Of a stretch of 64,000 nt of DNA, positions 25,636 to 34,587 are shown one piece after another (the stretch's first letter is position 1; each line of letters begins with the position of its first letter). This DNA is from Bacteroidia bacterium (lineage in GTDB: Bacteria > Bacteroidota > Bacteroidia > NS11-12g > UBA955). The notes under the pieces are model-generated. The model was given only the letters and a program-made list of their open reading frames with translations, searched no databases and was not told where the DNA came from. Location: positions 62,001-126,000 of the forward strand of contig JALOAG010000002.1 of assembly GCA_023228875.1 (NCBI GenBank), in the 5' to 3' direction. A program made the translations under genes and the position numbers.

Positions 25636-26517
25636 TTATTTTCCTAAAACCTTATCAGTAGCATAGACAAGTTTTTCTCTTACTTTTTCATTAACAGGAT
25701 AAAGAGGAGGTCTTAGGGCTGCATTACAGATTCCCATATATTGCATAATTTCTTTTATTCCACCCGGACTGCCATCCTCAAAAATCAAATTCATACTATC
25801 TAATAATAAATAATGAAGTTTTCGTGCTTCAACCGTATTATTGGTTAATGCAGCATGCACCATTTGAGAGAATTGTTTAGGAAAAGCATTGCAAATAACC
25901 GAAATCACGCCATCCATTCCCAACGAAATAAAAGGAAAAGTAAAAGCGTCATCACCACTGATTACCAAGAATCCGTCCGGTCTGTTTTGAATTATTTCCA
26001 TACATTGAGCAAAATTGCCGCTGGCTTCTTTAACTGCACAAATGTTTTGATGTTCTGCAAGTCGTAAAGTTGTTGCAGCCGTGATGTTTGAGCCTGTTCT
26101 GCCCGGAACATTATATAAAATGATAGGTAGTGGCGAATTGTCTGCCAAGGAAACATAATGTCTATAAATACCCTCTTGGTTGGGTTTGTTATAATATGGA
26201 CTGACACTCAAAACCGCAGAAAATCCACTCAAATCAATCGCTTTGAATTTGTGATTCACAGCTTCAGTGTTATTCCCGCCAATACCTAATACCAAAGGCA
26301 AACGGTTGTTGTTAGCTTCTTTAACAGTATCTATTATTAATCGAGTTTCACTCTCTGAAAAAACAGGACTTTCGCCCGTTGTTCCTAATACAACCAAAAA
26401 ATCGGTCCCATTACTGCATTGATTTTCAACCAAATTTTTCAATGCGACTGTGTCAATGCTTAAATCCTTTTTGAACGGAGTAATGAGTGCTACTCCGGCA
26501 CCGGTTATTTCTTTCAT
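25636..26517 (-). CDS. dapA: 4-hydroxy-tetrahydrodipicolinate synthase
   Basis: The 293-residue TIM-barrel enzyme condenses pyruvate with aspartate semialdehyde at the first step of the diaminopimelate and lysine pathway. Visible are GTTGESP (substrate binding), SVSPYYNKPNQEG, the catalytic Tyr in LYNVPGRTG, and the Schiff-base Lys in AVKEASGN. Length is normal. Its start overlaps the stop of the DUF6913 gene by 4 nt (ATGA). It is the last gene of a gyrB-DUF6913-dapA operon. Confidence 0.96.
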   Translation of the reverse strand: MKEITGAGVALITPFKKDLSIDTVALKNLVENQCSNGTDFLVVLGTTGESPVFSESETRLIIDTVKEANNNRLPLVLGIGGNNTEAVNHKFKAIDLSGFSAVLSVSPYYNKPNQEGIYRHYVSLADNSPLPIILYNVPGRTGSNITAATTLRLAEHQNICAVKEASGNFAQCMEIIQNRPDGFLVISGDDAFTFPFISLGMDGVISVICNAFPKQFSQMVHAALTNNTVEARKLHYLLLDSMNLIFEDGSPGGIKEIMQYMGICNAALRPPLYPVNEKVREKLVYATDKVLGK

Positions 26518-26987
26518 TTTTCTATCCTGATTTTTGTTAAATAATTACCTGCCATCTTTAAATATTCTTCCATTGTGTTTTCTCTGTCACTAGAACCAAA
26601 AGTAATACGGTACAATGGTTTTCTTGGAATGTCATATCTGCCTACTTTGATTTGAGCTTTACTTTTTCTAATAAAATTTTCAACTCGATTATTGCGATTT
26701 CCCAAAAAGGAAAAGAGATAATCGTAAGGAATATTATATTGTCTTTTAACCAAGGAACTCGCAGGCTGTTTTAATAAATTAAAGTCCTTACGACATATAT
26801 GTATATCAAATGATTTAGCAAAAATACCTTCAGGTACTTTTTTGAAATCATGGTAAACCAGAAAAAATACATCCTTTTTTTCAGCTTTGATTTCATTTGC
26901 AAACTCTTGAATCATGTCAATATCTTGTTTAGGCAAAGACGATTCATATACAAAGAGAAATGAACGTGCTGAATCGAAAGTTGACAT
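26514..26987 (-). CDS. DUF6913-like hypothetical protein
   Basis: The 157-residue soluble protein has a Rossmann-like start (ARSFLFVYESSLPKQDIDMIQEFANEI, then DVFFLVYHDFKKVPEG) and a C-terminal part with YDYLFSFLGNRNNRVENFIRKSKAQIKVGRY. It resembles a small Bacteroidota-restricted family of unknown function found between gyrB and dapA. The family name is from memory of that context. It starts 9 nt after gyrB and overlaps dapA by 4 nt. Confidence 0.6.
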   Translation of the reverse strand: MSTFDSARSFLFVYESSLPKQDIDMIQEFANEIKAEKKDVFFLVYHDFKKVPEGIFAKSFDIHICRKDFNLLKQPASSLVKRQYNIPYDYLFSFLGNRNNRVENFIRKSKAQIKVGRYDIPRKPLYRITFGSSDRENTMEEYLKMAGNYLTKIRIEK

Positions 26988-26996
26988 AGTTATAAA

Positions 26997-28946
26997 TTAA
27001 GCATCAATTTTTGCATAACGGGCATTTTTTTCAATAAACTCTCTGCGTGGCGGTACTTCATCGCCCATTAACATTGAGAAGGTGTGATCTGCTTCTGCAG
27101 CACTTTCTAATGAAACTACTTTGAGGGTTCTGCGAGCAGGGTCCATTGTAGTTTCCCATAATTGCTCAGAATTCATCTCTCCAAGACCTTTGTATCTTTG
27201 TACGCTTACTGTGTCCAAACTCGCATTCCCTGCAAACTCTCTAATAAGTGCATCGCGTTGCGCATCTACCCATGCATAAGCAATATTATTTCCTTTTTTT
27301 ACTTGGTAGAGTGGAGGAGTAGCAATGTAAATGTATCTGTTCTCAATTAACTTCTTAAAATATCTAAAGAACAAGGTTAAAATGAGTGTTCTAATATGTG
27401 AGCCATCAACATCTGCATCTGTCATTATAATGATTTTATGATAACGCAAGTTTGAGATATCTAATTCTTTATCGTCATCAGTTGTACCAATTTTTACACC
27501 TAATGCAGTAAAAATATTTTTGATCTCTTCGTTCTCGTAAATTTTATGTTCAAGTGCTTTTTCAACATTGAGGATTTTACCCCTTAACGGTAAGATTGCT
27601 TGAAAGTTTCTATCTCTTCCTTGCTTTGCAGTACCACCTGCTGAGTCCCCCTCCACCAAATATATTTCGCACTTATCAGGTTCAGTCCAGGAACAGTCAG
27701 CCAATTTGCCAGGAAGTCCCATTCCGCTCATTGCACCTTTGCGTTGAACCATCTCGCGAGCTTTCCTGGCAGCATGTCTGGCAGTTGCTGCAAGGATTAC
27801 TTTGTTTACAATGGTTTTTGCATCTCTAGGGTTTTCTTCTAAGTAATTTTCTAAAAATTCTCCAACAGCTTGGTCAACAGCACCCATGACTTCATTGTTA
27901 CCTAACTTTGTCTTGGTTTGACCCTCAAATTGAGGTTCTTGCACTTTTACAGATATTACACCAGTTAGACCTTCTCTAAAGTCATCACCGCTTATTTCGA
28001 ATTTAAGGTTTTTGAGAAGCCCTTCTTTTTCAGCATATCCTTTCAATGTTCTGGTTAATGCTCTGCGAAAACCGGCAATGTGTGTTCCACCTTCAATTGT
28101 ATTGATATTGTTAACATAAGAATGAAGGTTTTCACTATATCCTGTGTTGTATTGAAAAGCAATTTCGATAGGGACCCCGGCTTTTTCAGTTTCACCGTAT
28201 ATTGGCGATGTTATAATCCTCTCTCTTGTGTTATCTAAATATTCAACAAATTCTTTTAAACCGCCTTCAGAGAAAAATGTTTCTGAAACGAATTCGCCTT
28301 TTTCATCTTTTTCTCTCTCATCAATTAATGTTAATTTGATTCCTTTGTTAAGATATGCAAGTTCGCGCAATCTGTTGGCTAGTGTTTCGTATTTATATTC
28401 AGGAGAATAAAAAATACTAGTATCCGGTGTGAATGTAACTATTGTACCTCGGTAATCAGAAGTGCCAAATTCTTTTACGTCATAAAGTGGTTTACCAATA
28501 TTATATTCTTGTTTGTATTTCTTACCGTCCTTATGCACTTCAACAGTCATGTGTGAAGACAGCGCATTAACGCATGATACACCCACTCCATGAAGCCCGC
28601 CTGAAACTTTGTATGAATCCTTGTCAAATTTACCACCGGCATGCAGCACAGTCATTACAACCTCTAGTGCAGAACGGTTTTCTTTTTTATGAATCTCAAC
28701 TGGAATTCCTCTTCCGTTATCTTTTACTGAGATAGAGTTGCCTTCTAAAATTCTGACCTCAACATTGTCGCAATAACCTGCTAAGGCTTCGTCAATTGAA
28801 TTATCTACTACTTCATATACCAAATGATGTAGCCCTTTCGGACCAACATCTCCAATATACATGGCAGGTCTTTTTCTAACCGCTTCTAAACCTTCTAAAA
28901 CCTGAATGCTTTGCGCACCATAGTTATTGCTTGATTCGTTACTCAT
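26997..28946 (-). CDS. gyrB: DNA gyrase subunit B
   Basis: The 649-residue type II topoisomerase ATPase subunit supercoils DNA together with GyrA. The GHKL ATP site shows EVVDNSIDEALAGYCD, DNGRGIPV and GGLHGVGVSCVNAL. The TOPRIM domain shows EGDSAGGTAKQGRDR and DADVDGSHIRTLIL. The C-terminus keeps QRYKGLGEMN. Length matches short GyrB proteins without the proteobacterial insert. The 190-bp upstream region has a pair of inverted DnaA-box-like sites. gyrA is not in the window. Confidence 0.97.
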   Translation of the reverse strand: MSNESSNNYGAQSIQVLEGLEAVRKRPAMYIGDVGPKGLHHLVYEVVDNSIDEALAGYCDNVEVRILEGNSISVKDNGRGIPVEIHKKENRSALEVVMTVLHAGGKFDKDSYKVSGGLHGVGVSCVNALSSHMTVEVHKDGKKYKQEYNIGKPLYDVKEFGTSDYRGTIVTFTPDTSIFYSPEYKYETLANRLRELAYLNKGIKLTLIDEREKDEKGEFVSETFFSEGGLKEFVEYLDNTRERIITSPIYGETEKAGVPIEIAFQYNTGYSENLHSYVNNINTIEGGTHIAGFRRALTRTLKGYAEKEGLLKNLKFEISGDDFREGLTGVISVKVQEPQFEGQTKTKLGNNEVMGAVDQAVGEFLENYLEENPRDAKTIVNKVILAATARHAARKAREMVQRKGAMSGMGLPGKLADCSWTEPDKCEIYLVEGDSAGGTAKQGRDRNFQAILPLRGKILNVEKALEHKIYENEEIKNIFTALGVKIGTTDDDKELDISNLRYHKIIIMTDADVDGSHIRTLILTLFFRYFKKLIENRYIYIATPPLYQVKKGNNIAYAWVDAQRDALIREFAGNASLDTVSVQRYKGLGEMNSEQLWETTMDPARRTLKVVSLESAAEADHTFSMLMGDEVPPRREFIEKNARYAKIDA

Positions 28947-29028
28947 TTTTTATCGTTTTAAACTTCTTTTTTTGAAACTGTAAAATTAGATTGAAAGCTT
29001 GGTTTACCAAAGGTTATAGCAGATTTTA

Positions 29029-29047
29029 TATCCACAAAATGTGGATA
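29029..29047. promoter_or_regulatory. Inverted pair of DnaA-box-like sites upstream of gyrB
   Basis: TATCCACA and TGTGGATA face each other across AAA. Each 9-mer (ATATCCACA and CTATCCACA) differs from the DnaA box TTATCCACA at one base. The site lies about 85 bp upstream of gyrB, between gyrB and queA. Confidence 0.45.
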
Positions 29048-29137
29048 GTTTATCGATGAAATTGAAAGCAATCTCATTGACTTCCGATTGTGGTTTCGAA
29101 AGAAAAAATATTAAATCAGTTCAGATTTGAAATGGTG

Positions 29138-30184
29138 CTATAAAATAAGCATAGCATCACCGTAGCAAAGGAAATTGTAGTCTTTGTTTAGGGCTTCTTT
29201 ATATGCTTTCATAACAAAGTCATAACCTCCAAATGCAGCAATGAGCATTAAGTTGGTAGAGCGAGGCGCGTGGAAGTTGGTTATCAATGCGTTTGCATTT
29301 GAAAAGTCATAAGGCGGGAAAATAAATTTGCCTGTCCAGCCCTCAGAAGGGTTTAAGGTCTTGCTTGATGAAACAGAGCTTTCTAATGCCCTTAGAACGC
29401 TTGAACCCACAGCAATTACACGTTTGCCGTTTGCCATTGTGTTGTTAACCAATTTTGCGATTTCGGGACTTATCAAATAGTTCTCTGAATCCATTTTATG
29501 TTTGGTTAAGTCTTCAACTTCAACTTCTCTTGCTGCACCCATACCCAAATGTAATGTAATTTTTCCAATGTTGGCACCTTTAATATCCATGCGGATTAAT
29601 AATTCTCTGCTAAAATGCAGTCCCGCAGTAGGCGGTGCAATTGAGCCTTCTTTTTCAGCAAAAATTGTTTGGTATCTTTCTTTGTCTATTTCTTCCGCAG
29701 CACGGTTAAGATAGCGTGGGATAGGAGTGAGTCCTATTCTCTTTACTACTGAAATAAATTCATCGTTGTTCCCATCAAAAATAAAGCGAATGGTTCTACC
29801 TCGAGAGGTTGTATTGTCTATCACTTCGGCAACTAAATCATCATCACCAAAATATAATTTGTTACCTACTCTGATTTTTCTTGCCGGTTCAACTAAAACA
29901 TCCCAATATTTAAATTCAGGATTGAGTTCTCTTAGGAGAAATATTTCTATTGAAGCGCCTGTTTTTTCTTTATTTCCGTGCAAATGAGCAGGAAAAACTT
30001 TGGTGTCATTTAAAATCAGGCTGTCTCCTTCGTTGACATAGTCTAAAATATCTTTGAACGTTTTATGTTCAATAGTTTGGGTTTTTCTGTCTAGTACCAT
30101 CAGCTTGCTGTCATCGCGATTTTCTGCTGGGTACTTGGCTATTCTGCTATCCGGTAAATCAAATCTGAATTGAGATAATTTCAT
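29138..30184 (-). CDS. queA: S-adenosylmethionine:tRNA ribosyltransferase-isomerase
   Basis: The 348-residue enzyme transfers and isomerises the ribose of SAM onto preQ1 in tRNA during queuosine synthesis. Conserved stretches are LSQFRFDLPDSRIAKYPAENRDDSKLMVLDR at the start, LILNDTKVFPAHLHG, PTAGLHFSRELL, and FIFPPYDFSNANALITNFHAPRSTNLML. The start at 30184 is supported by the TACTTTTG element at 30223; a longer start at 30256 would lie upstream of that promoter. Confidence 0.96.
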   Translation of the reverse strand: MKLSQFRFDLPDSRIAKYPAENRDDSKLMVLDRKTQTIEHKTFKDILDYVNEGDSLILNDTKVFPAHLHGNKEKTGASIEIFLLRELNPEFKYWDVLVEPARKIRVGNKLYFGDDDLVAEVIDNTTSRGRTIRFIFDGNNDEFISVVKRIGLTPIPRYLNRAAEEIDKERYQTIFAEKEGSIAPPTAGLHFSRELLIRMDIKGANIGKITLHLGMGAAREVEVEDLTKHKMDSENYLISPEIAKLVNNTMANGKRVIAVGSSVLRALESSVSSSKTLNPSEGWTGKFIFPPYDFSNANALITNFHAPRSTNLMLIAAFGGYDFVMKAYKEALNKDYNFLCYGDAMLIL

Positions 30185-30222
30185 ATTTATTGTAGAAATG
30201 AAGCGGTGTTTTTTAAGACCTG

Positions 30223-30230
30223 CAAAAGTA
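30223..30230 (-). promoter_or_regulatory. -7 promoter element for queA
   Basis: Minus-strand TACTTTTG is an exact TAnnTTTG match 38 nt upstream of the chosen queA start, and it rules out the longer reading frame start. Confidence 0.6.
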
Positions 30231-30324
30231 TCCTTTTTTTCTATACTAAATGACACGCATACTTTATCTTTTATTTTTGGTCTTTTTGGGTTGAAAGTAA
30301 TAAGTATGTTCTTATTGATTCAAG

Positions 30325-30332
30325 TATATTTG
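30325..30332 (+). promoter_or_regulatory. -7 promoter element for lepB
   Basis: TATATTTG is an exact match 25 nt before the lepB ATG. Confidence 0.6.
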
Positions 30333-30357
30333 CACCTCATTTATTAGAAACAACTTT

Positions 30358-31899
30358 ATGGATTCAGTTGGATTGAATATTTTATTAGGTTGGTTAATCC
30401 CGATTCTCATTATTAATAAAATTGGTATGTTCTTGCTTTTTCGCAAGGCAGGTGTTTCACATTCATGGCAGGCACTCATACCTTTTTGGAATTGGTTTGT
30501 ATTGGCAAAGGTTGTAGGAAGAGCATGGTGGTACGGAATTTTGATTCAAATACCAATGGTAGGAGTAATTGTATGGTACACCATGACAATAGATTTATTA
30601 AAGTCTTTTGGCAGATTTAGATTTATTGAAAGTGTTTTAGGGCTTTTGTTTCAATCATTTTATTTTCTATACATTGGCTTGAAAAAGGAAATTAGATACT
30701 TAGGAGAATCGCATAATGAAGATTTTAACAAGAAATACGGGATTTTTAAGAAGAATTTAAAAAGAGAATGGGCTGACGCAATTTTGTTTGCAGTGGTTGT
30801 TGCATACATTATAAGAACGTTCTTTATTGAAGCATTTAAAATTCCAACTCCCTCTATGGAAAAGACTCTTTTAGTGGGGGACTTTTTATTTGTTAGCAAA
30901 GTGCATTACGGGGTGCGTTTTCCAATGACACCCATTGCCATTCCCTTTGCACATCAAGATATTGCAGGAATTAAAGCATATAGTGAGATTTTAAAATTAC
31001 CATACTTGCGTTTTCCTTCTCTTGAAAAAATCCAAAGAAGTACCATTATAGTGTTTAATTACCCAAATGAACCGGATAGACCGGTTGACAAAAAGACACA
31101 TTATATCAAGCGGTGTGTAGGAATTCCAGGTGATAGTTTGCAAGTTAAAAACGGATTTGTATATACCAATGGGAGATTAACAGATGACACTACCAAGCTA
31201 CAGTTTCAGTATCTGGTTTCTTTTAAGAAATATGAGTTGACTGACGAAGTATTGTATGACGAATTAGATTTATACGATTATATAAAACATGCAGACATTG
31301 CCGCCTTTTTGCAAGGAGGTAGCGGTTTTTCTTCTGATCCGCTTGTTTATGAAATGCCATTAGATCATGCCAAGTTTGAAAAAGTTAAAAAGTTTATTGA
31401 TTTGAAATCTATTCATCGTATCTCTTATGATAAAGAGTCAGGTCATGGCAGGGATGTGTATCCACACAATCCCATACTATTTGACTGGAGTATTGACAAT
31501 TATGGTCCTATTTATATTCCTAAAAAAGGGGATGTGATTGAGATGAATACATACAACTATTGGTTGTATGGTAAGGCAATAAGAGATTATGAAAATAATC
31601 CCGGTTTAACTCTGGTTCAAGACAAAGTATATATAGACGGTAACCCTATTTCCGAATATAAATTTAAGATGAATTATTATTGGATGATGGGTGATAATCG
31701 CCATAATTCAGCAGATTCGCGCTCTTGGGGCTTTGTACCTGAAGATCATATTGTAGGTAAACCTTTATTTATCTGGTTTAGTATGAAGTATAAACGCAAG
31801 TTTGATCCAATAAGAACTAACCAAACAGGTGCAATAGAATTTAAAGAATCCTTGCATAGTATTCGCTTTAATAGAATTTTTAGACAAGCGTACAAATAA
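30358..31899 (+). CDS. lepB: Signal peptidase I
   Basis: The protease has 513 residues, about twice the minimal size, and cleaves signal peptides at the membrane. The first 130 residues or so hold extra membrane segments of the DUF5684 type (FWNWFVLAKVVGRAWW). The catalytic Ser is in PTPSMEKTLLVGD near residue 166 and the catalytic Lys in YIKRCVGIPGDSL. Box E is seen in GDNRHNSADSRSWGFVP. An insert of roughly 130 residues separates the Lys box from box E, as is usual in Bacteroidota LepB. It probably forms a unit with the following redox protein gene. Confidence 0.94.
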   Translation: MDSVGLNILLGWLIPILIINKIGMFLLFRKAGVSHSWQALIPFWNWFVLAKVVGRAWWYGILIQIPMVGVIVWYTMTIDLLKSFGRFRFIESVLGLLFQSFYFLYIGLKKEIRYLGESHNEDFNKKYGIFKKNLKREWADAILFAVVVAYIIRTFFIEAFKIPTPSMEKTLLVGDFLFVSKVHYGVRFPMTPIAIPFAHQDIAGIKAYSEILKLPYLRFPSLEKIQRSTIIVFNYPNEPDRPVDKKTHYIKRCVGIPGDSLQVKNGFVYTNGRLTDDTTKLQFQYLVSFKKYELTDEVLYDELDLYDYIKHADIAAFLQGGSGFSSDPLVYEMPLDHAKFEKVKKFIDLKSIHRISYDKESGHGRDVYPHNPILFDWSIDNYGPIYIPKKGDVIEMNTYNYWLYGKAIRDYENNPGLTLVQDKVYIDGNPISEYKFKMNYYWMMGDNRHNSADSRSWGFVPEDHIVGKPLFIWFSMKYKRKFDPIRTNQTGAIEFKESLHSIRFNRIFRQAYK

Positions 31900-31990
31900 C
31901 GAATTAAATGAATAGTACGGCTTATGTTTGACTTCTTATGCTTTTGTATTGATATTTTTGACCTCGAAATTTTTACCATTTGATACCATT

Positions 31991-33157
31991 ATGATATTAT
32001 CACCCAAATTTAGAATCAAGATTTTTTTGTTAGTAGCTTTACTGAGTGTTACCATTGGAGCACAAGCACAAGGAAAAAAGAATAAAAACAAAAACCCTGA
32101 TAAGAATAATAAATCTTTCGTAGTAACAGGAAGAGTTCATGGCGTAATACAAAAAGAAGAAGTGATGTTAGCTGAATTGTATAACAATAAGATAACGCCT
32201 TTTGATACTGTTAAAATTGACTTAAAAGATTCTGTTTTTACATTTAAAGGGGAAGTGCATGAAGATTTGATGGTTTATATTGTATTGAGCCAAAATACTG
32301 TCATACCTTTTGTATTATCAGGTGGTTCAGTTCTCCATTTTGATATAGAGCTATCCTCACAAGGCATTCAATTTGAAGTTTCAGGAAAAGGCAGTGATAA
32401 CTCAATTAAAATAAGAAACTTCCTTGAAACATACTCTAAATATGAATATTCAATGAAATCAATCGAAGATATGTTTAGGGCAGGGAAAGTTGAGGTTGGG
32501 AACGCACAAAGTTTAGAATCAGAGTATTATCGACTTAGCGATCAGTCTAAAGTATTGCAGTATAATATGATGGCAGATTCTTCTAATCCGATAGCGTCAT
32601 ATTTTGTATTTAATGCATTCCTTGAATCCCAGGGGAAGCCTGAATATGATTTAATTTTTAAAACCTTTAAAATCGGAGCACCACAATCAAAATATTTGTT
32701 GGAGCTCAATCAAAGATATGAATCTGTCAAAGCAACCATGATAGGCGAGATAGCTCCCAATATTAAACTTCCTAATCCCGATGGTGATTCGATTGAGTTG
32801 TATTCATTGAGAGGCAAGGTTGTTATGATTGATTTTTGGGCATCTTGGTGCGGTCCTTGTCGAATGGAGAATCCTAATAACAAAATGATGTATGAGAAAT
32901 ATGCATCTAAGGGATTTGAAATTTATGCCATAAGTTTAGATAGAACAAAAAATGATTGGGTAAAGACCATTGCTACAGATGGTTTGCCGTGGATTCATGT
33001 GAGCGATCTTGCGTATTGGAATAGTGCACCAGCCAAACTTTACAAAGTACATTCCATCCCTGCTACTTTTCTTATAGATAAGGACGGGCGGATACTCGCA
33101 AAAAACTTGAGAGGGCAAGAGTTAGCGAACTTCTTGCAAACATATTTTAATGAATAA
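31991..33157 (+). CDS. TlpA/ResA-type thiol-disulfide oxidoreductase with DUF4369-like domain
   Basis: The 388-residue protein has a signal peptide (cleavage near AQA) followed by a Lys/Asn-rich linker. A DUF4369-like beta domain follows (VTGRVHGVIQKEEVMLAEL), then a helical middle, and a C-terminal thioredoxin domain with active site DFWASWCGPCRMENP and cis-Pro in HSIPATFLID. It probably reduces periplasmic disulfides. The ATG at 31991 is chosen because the extra residues from 31928 do not belong to the signal sequence. Confidence 0.9.
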   Translation: MILSPKFRIKIFLLVALLSVTIGAQAQGKKNKNKNPDKNNKSFVVTGRVHGVIQKEEVMLAELYNNKITPFDTVKIDLKDSVFTFKGEVHEDLMVYIVLSQNTVIPFVLSGGSVLHFDIELSSQGIQFEVSGKGSDNSIKIRNFLETYSKYEYSMKSIEDMFRAGKVEVGNAQSLESEYYRLSDQSKVLQYNMMADSSNPIASYFVFNAFLESQGKPEYDLIFKTFKIGAPQSKYLLELNQRYESVKATMIGEIAPNIKLPNPDGDSIELYSLRGKVVMIDFWASWCGPCRMENPNNKMMYEKYASKGFEIYAISLDRTKNDWVKTIATDGLPWIHVSDLAYWNSAPAKLYKVHSIPATFLIDKDGRILAKNLRGQELANFLQTYFNE

Positions 33158-33257
33158 TGTTATCTGACTTTTGTAAACGAGTATTTCGGTTACTTGACAT
33201 GTGTCGTTCAGAAAAAGAGACTCTGTGGGTTATGTGTGTAGATTTAGAAAAAATATT

Positions 33258-33288
33258 TTTGCAAATTCAAAAATGGCATATAACTTTG
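33258..33288 (+). promoter_or_regulatory. Complete Bacteroidota promoter (-33 and -7)
   Basis: TTTG at 33258-33261 and TAACTTTG at 33281-33288 are separated by 19 nt, the textbook spacing. It drives the small repeat lipoprotein gene and is the best promoter match seen in the window. Confidence 0.75.
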
Positions 33289-33310
33289 CGAGCCTAAATA
33301 AAACAAAAAA

Positions 33311-33538
33311 ATGAAAAAATTATTTTTAGTATTTGCATTTGTTTCAATCGCTGCTTTTACTGCTTGTAACTCAGCTGAAACAACTACTGAACCAGAAGCT
33401 ACAGAAGAAACTGCACCAGCAGAAACTCCAGCTGAAACCCCTGCAACAGAAGCTGCACCAGCAGAAACTGCACCAGCAGAAACTCCAGCTACAGAGACTC
33501 CTGCAACAGAGACTCCAGCAGAAACTCCTGCTAAATAA
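33311..33538 (+). CDS. Small Pro/Ala/Glu/Thr-repeat lipoprotein
   Basis: The 75-residue product has a clean lipoprotein signal (core FLVFAFVSIAAF, lipobox FTAC with Cys near residue 19). The mature part of about 55 residues is almost entirely PAET/ATET/PATE low-complexity repeats with no expected fold. The gene is surely real: it has a consensus promoter, an A-rich leader and a strong terminator of its own, and is probably highly expressed. An open frame on the opposite strand is a shadow of the repeat. The role is unknown; a surface spacer or brush is a guess. Confidence 0.8.
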   Translation: MKKLFLVFAFVSIAAFTACNSAETTTEPEATEETAPAETPAETPATEAAPAETAPAETPATETPATETPAETPAK

Positions 33539-33559
33539 TAGCATCTGTTTAACTTAAGA

Positions 33560-33587
33560 AAGCGACTCATTGAGTCGCTTTTTTTTT
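33560..33587 (+). terminator. Rho-independent terminator
   Basis: AAGCGACTCA pairs with TGAGTCGCTT and a run of T residues follows. It lies just after the repeat lipoprotein gene and before the convergent rsgA. Confidence 0.9.
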
Positions 33588-33592
33588 GGACA

Positions 33593-34525
33593 TTATTCAA
33601 ATATATTTTCATCATTCATGATGCTTAAGTAGCTGTTGTATCTTTCAAGAGAAATGTTATTTTGCTTAACCTGCTCAATGACTGCACAATCAGGCTCGTT
33701 GATATGTAGGCAATTATTAAAACGACATTTTTCAGCTAAATGTTTAAACTCAGGAAAATAACCCTTTAACTCACTTTTGTCAATATCAATTACCCCAAAA
33801 TCCCTGATTCCGGGCGTATCAATTATATGGGTGTTATCGTCAATAAAATACATTTCAGCAAAAGTTGTAGTATGTTTACCTTTGAGAAACTTGTCAGATA
33901 TATTTCCGGTTTTGAGATTAAGTTCAGGATTTAGATTGTTAATAATAGTTGATTTTCCTGTACCTGAATGTCCACAAATTAAACTGGTTTTATTAGAGAT
34001 AAACATATTCAGATTTGTCATTCCTACATTGTCTTTAGCACTTATTTCAAGCGTATCATAACCGATATTCTGATAAATATGTTTTATTTCTTCGAGTAAT
34101 GCATGTTCTGTCTCACTTAATAGGTCAATTTTATTGAAGAGAATTAATACCGGAATATGGTAGGCTTCTGCTGTAATTAAAATACGGTCCAGGAATCCAA
34201 GTGAAGTATAGGGTTGTACAAGTGTAAATACAGGAAGGACTAAATCCATATTTGACGCAATAATTTGAAAATGACTTGAGAGTTTGTTGGATTTGCGAAT
34301 AATGTAATTGTCTCTTTTTTTTATTGCAGTAATCACTCCAATCATTGTGCCGTTTGTGTCTGTTTCTATACGGTATTGAACATGGTCGCCAACAGCAACG
34401 GGGTTGGTAGAGCGCACATCTGATAGTCTGAATTTGCCCCTAATTCTACATGTAATAATTTCGGCAGATTCCCCATTTCTGACCAAATACCATGAACCGG
34501 TGGATTTGACTACGATACCTTGCAT
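33593..34525 (-). CDS. rsgA: Small ribosomal subunit biogenesis GTPase RsgA
   Basis: The 310-residue circularly permuted GTPase checks late 30S assembly. It has an N-terminal OB fold (KFRLSDVRSTNPVAVGDHVQY), the G4 motif FNKIDL, then the P-loop GHSGTGKSTIIN and G3 DTPGIRDFG in permuted order. The C-terminal zinc finger shows CRFNNCLHINEPDC. Length is normal. Its promoter element lies inside the terminator that ends rplS. Confidence 0.96.
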   Translation of the reverse strand: MQGIVVKSTGSWYLVRNGESAEIITCRIRGKFRLSDVRSTNPVAVGDHVQYRIETDTNGTMIGVITAIKKRDNYIIRKSNKLSSHFQIIASNMDLVLPVFTLVQPYTSLGFLDRILITAEAYHIPVLILFNKIDLLSETEHALLEEIKHIYQNIGYDTLEISAKDNVGMTNLNMFISNKTSLICGHSGTGKSTIINNLNPELNLKTGNISDKFLKGKHTTTFAEMYFIDDNTHIIDTPGIRDFGVIDIDKSELKGYFPEFKHLAEKCRFNNCLHINEPDCAVIEQVKQNNISLERYNSYLSIMNDENIFE

Positions 34526-34557
34526 AAAAAAAATCGGTCAAATATAAGTTGACCGAT
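34526..34557 (-). terminator. Terminator after rplS
   Basis: ATCGGTCAA and TTGACCGAT make a 9-bp stem with a 7-nt loop. On the minus strand it is followed by eight T residues that run up to the rsgA start codon. Confidence 0.85.
34539..34546 (-). promoter_or_regulatory. -7 promoter element for rsgA, inside the rplS terminator
   Basis: Minus-strand TATATTTG, an exact match, occupies the loop and 3' arm of the terminator stem, 13 nt before the rsgA ATG. Confidence 0.5.
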
Positions 34558-34587
34558 CTTTTAATTTCTATTGTGATAAGAGAATAA

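Noticed and set aside
33370..33538. Tandem repeats considered as a CRISPR array
   Set aside because: Units are short, have no spacers and encode a Pro/Ala/Glu/Thr repeat in a real gene; no cas genes are present.
33244..33615. 123-codon open frame on the minus strand over the PAET lipoprotein
   Set aside because: It is the antisense reading of the low-complexity repeat; the plus-strand gene has a promoter, signal peptide and terminator.
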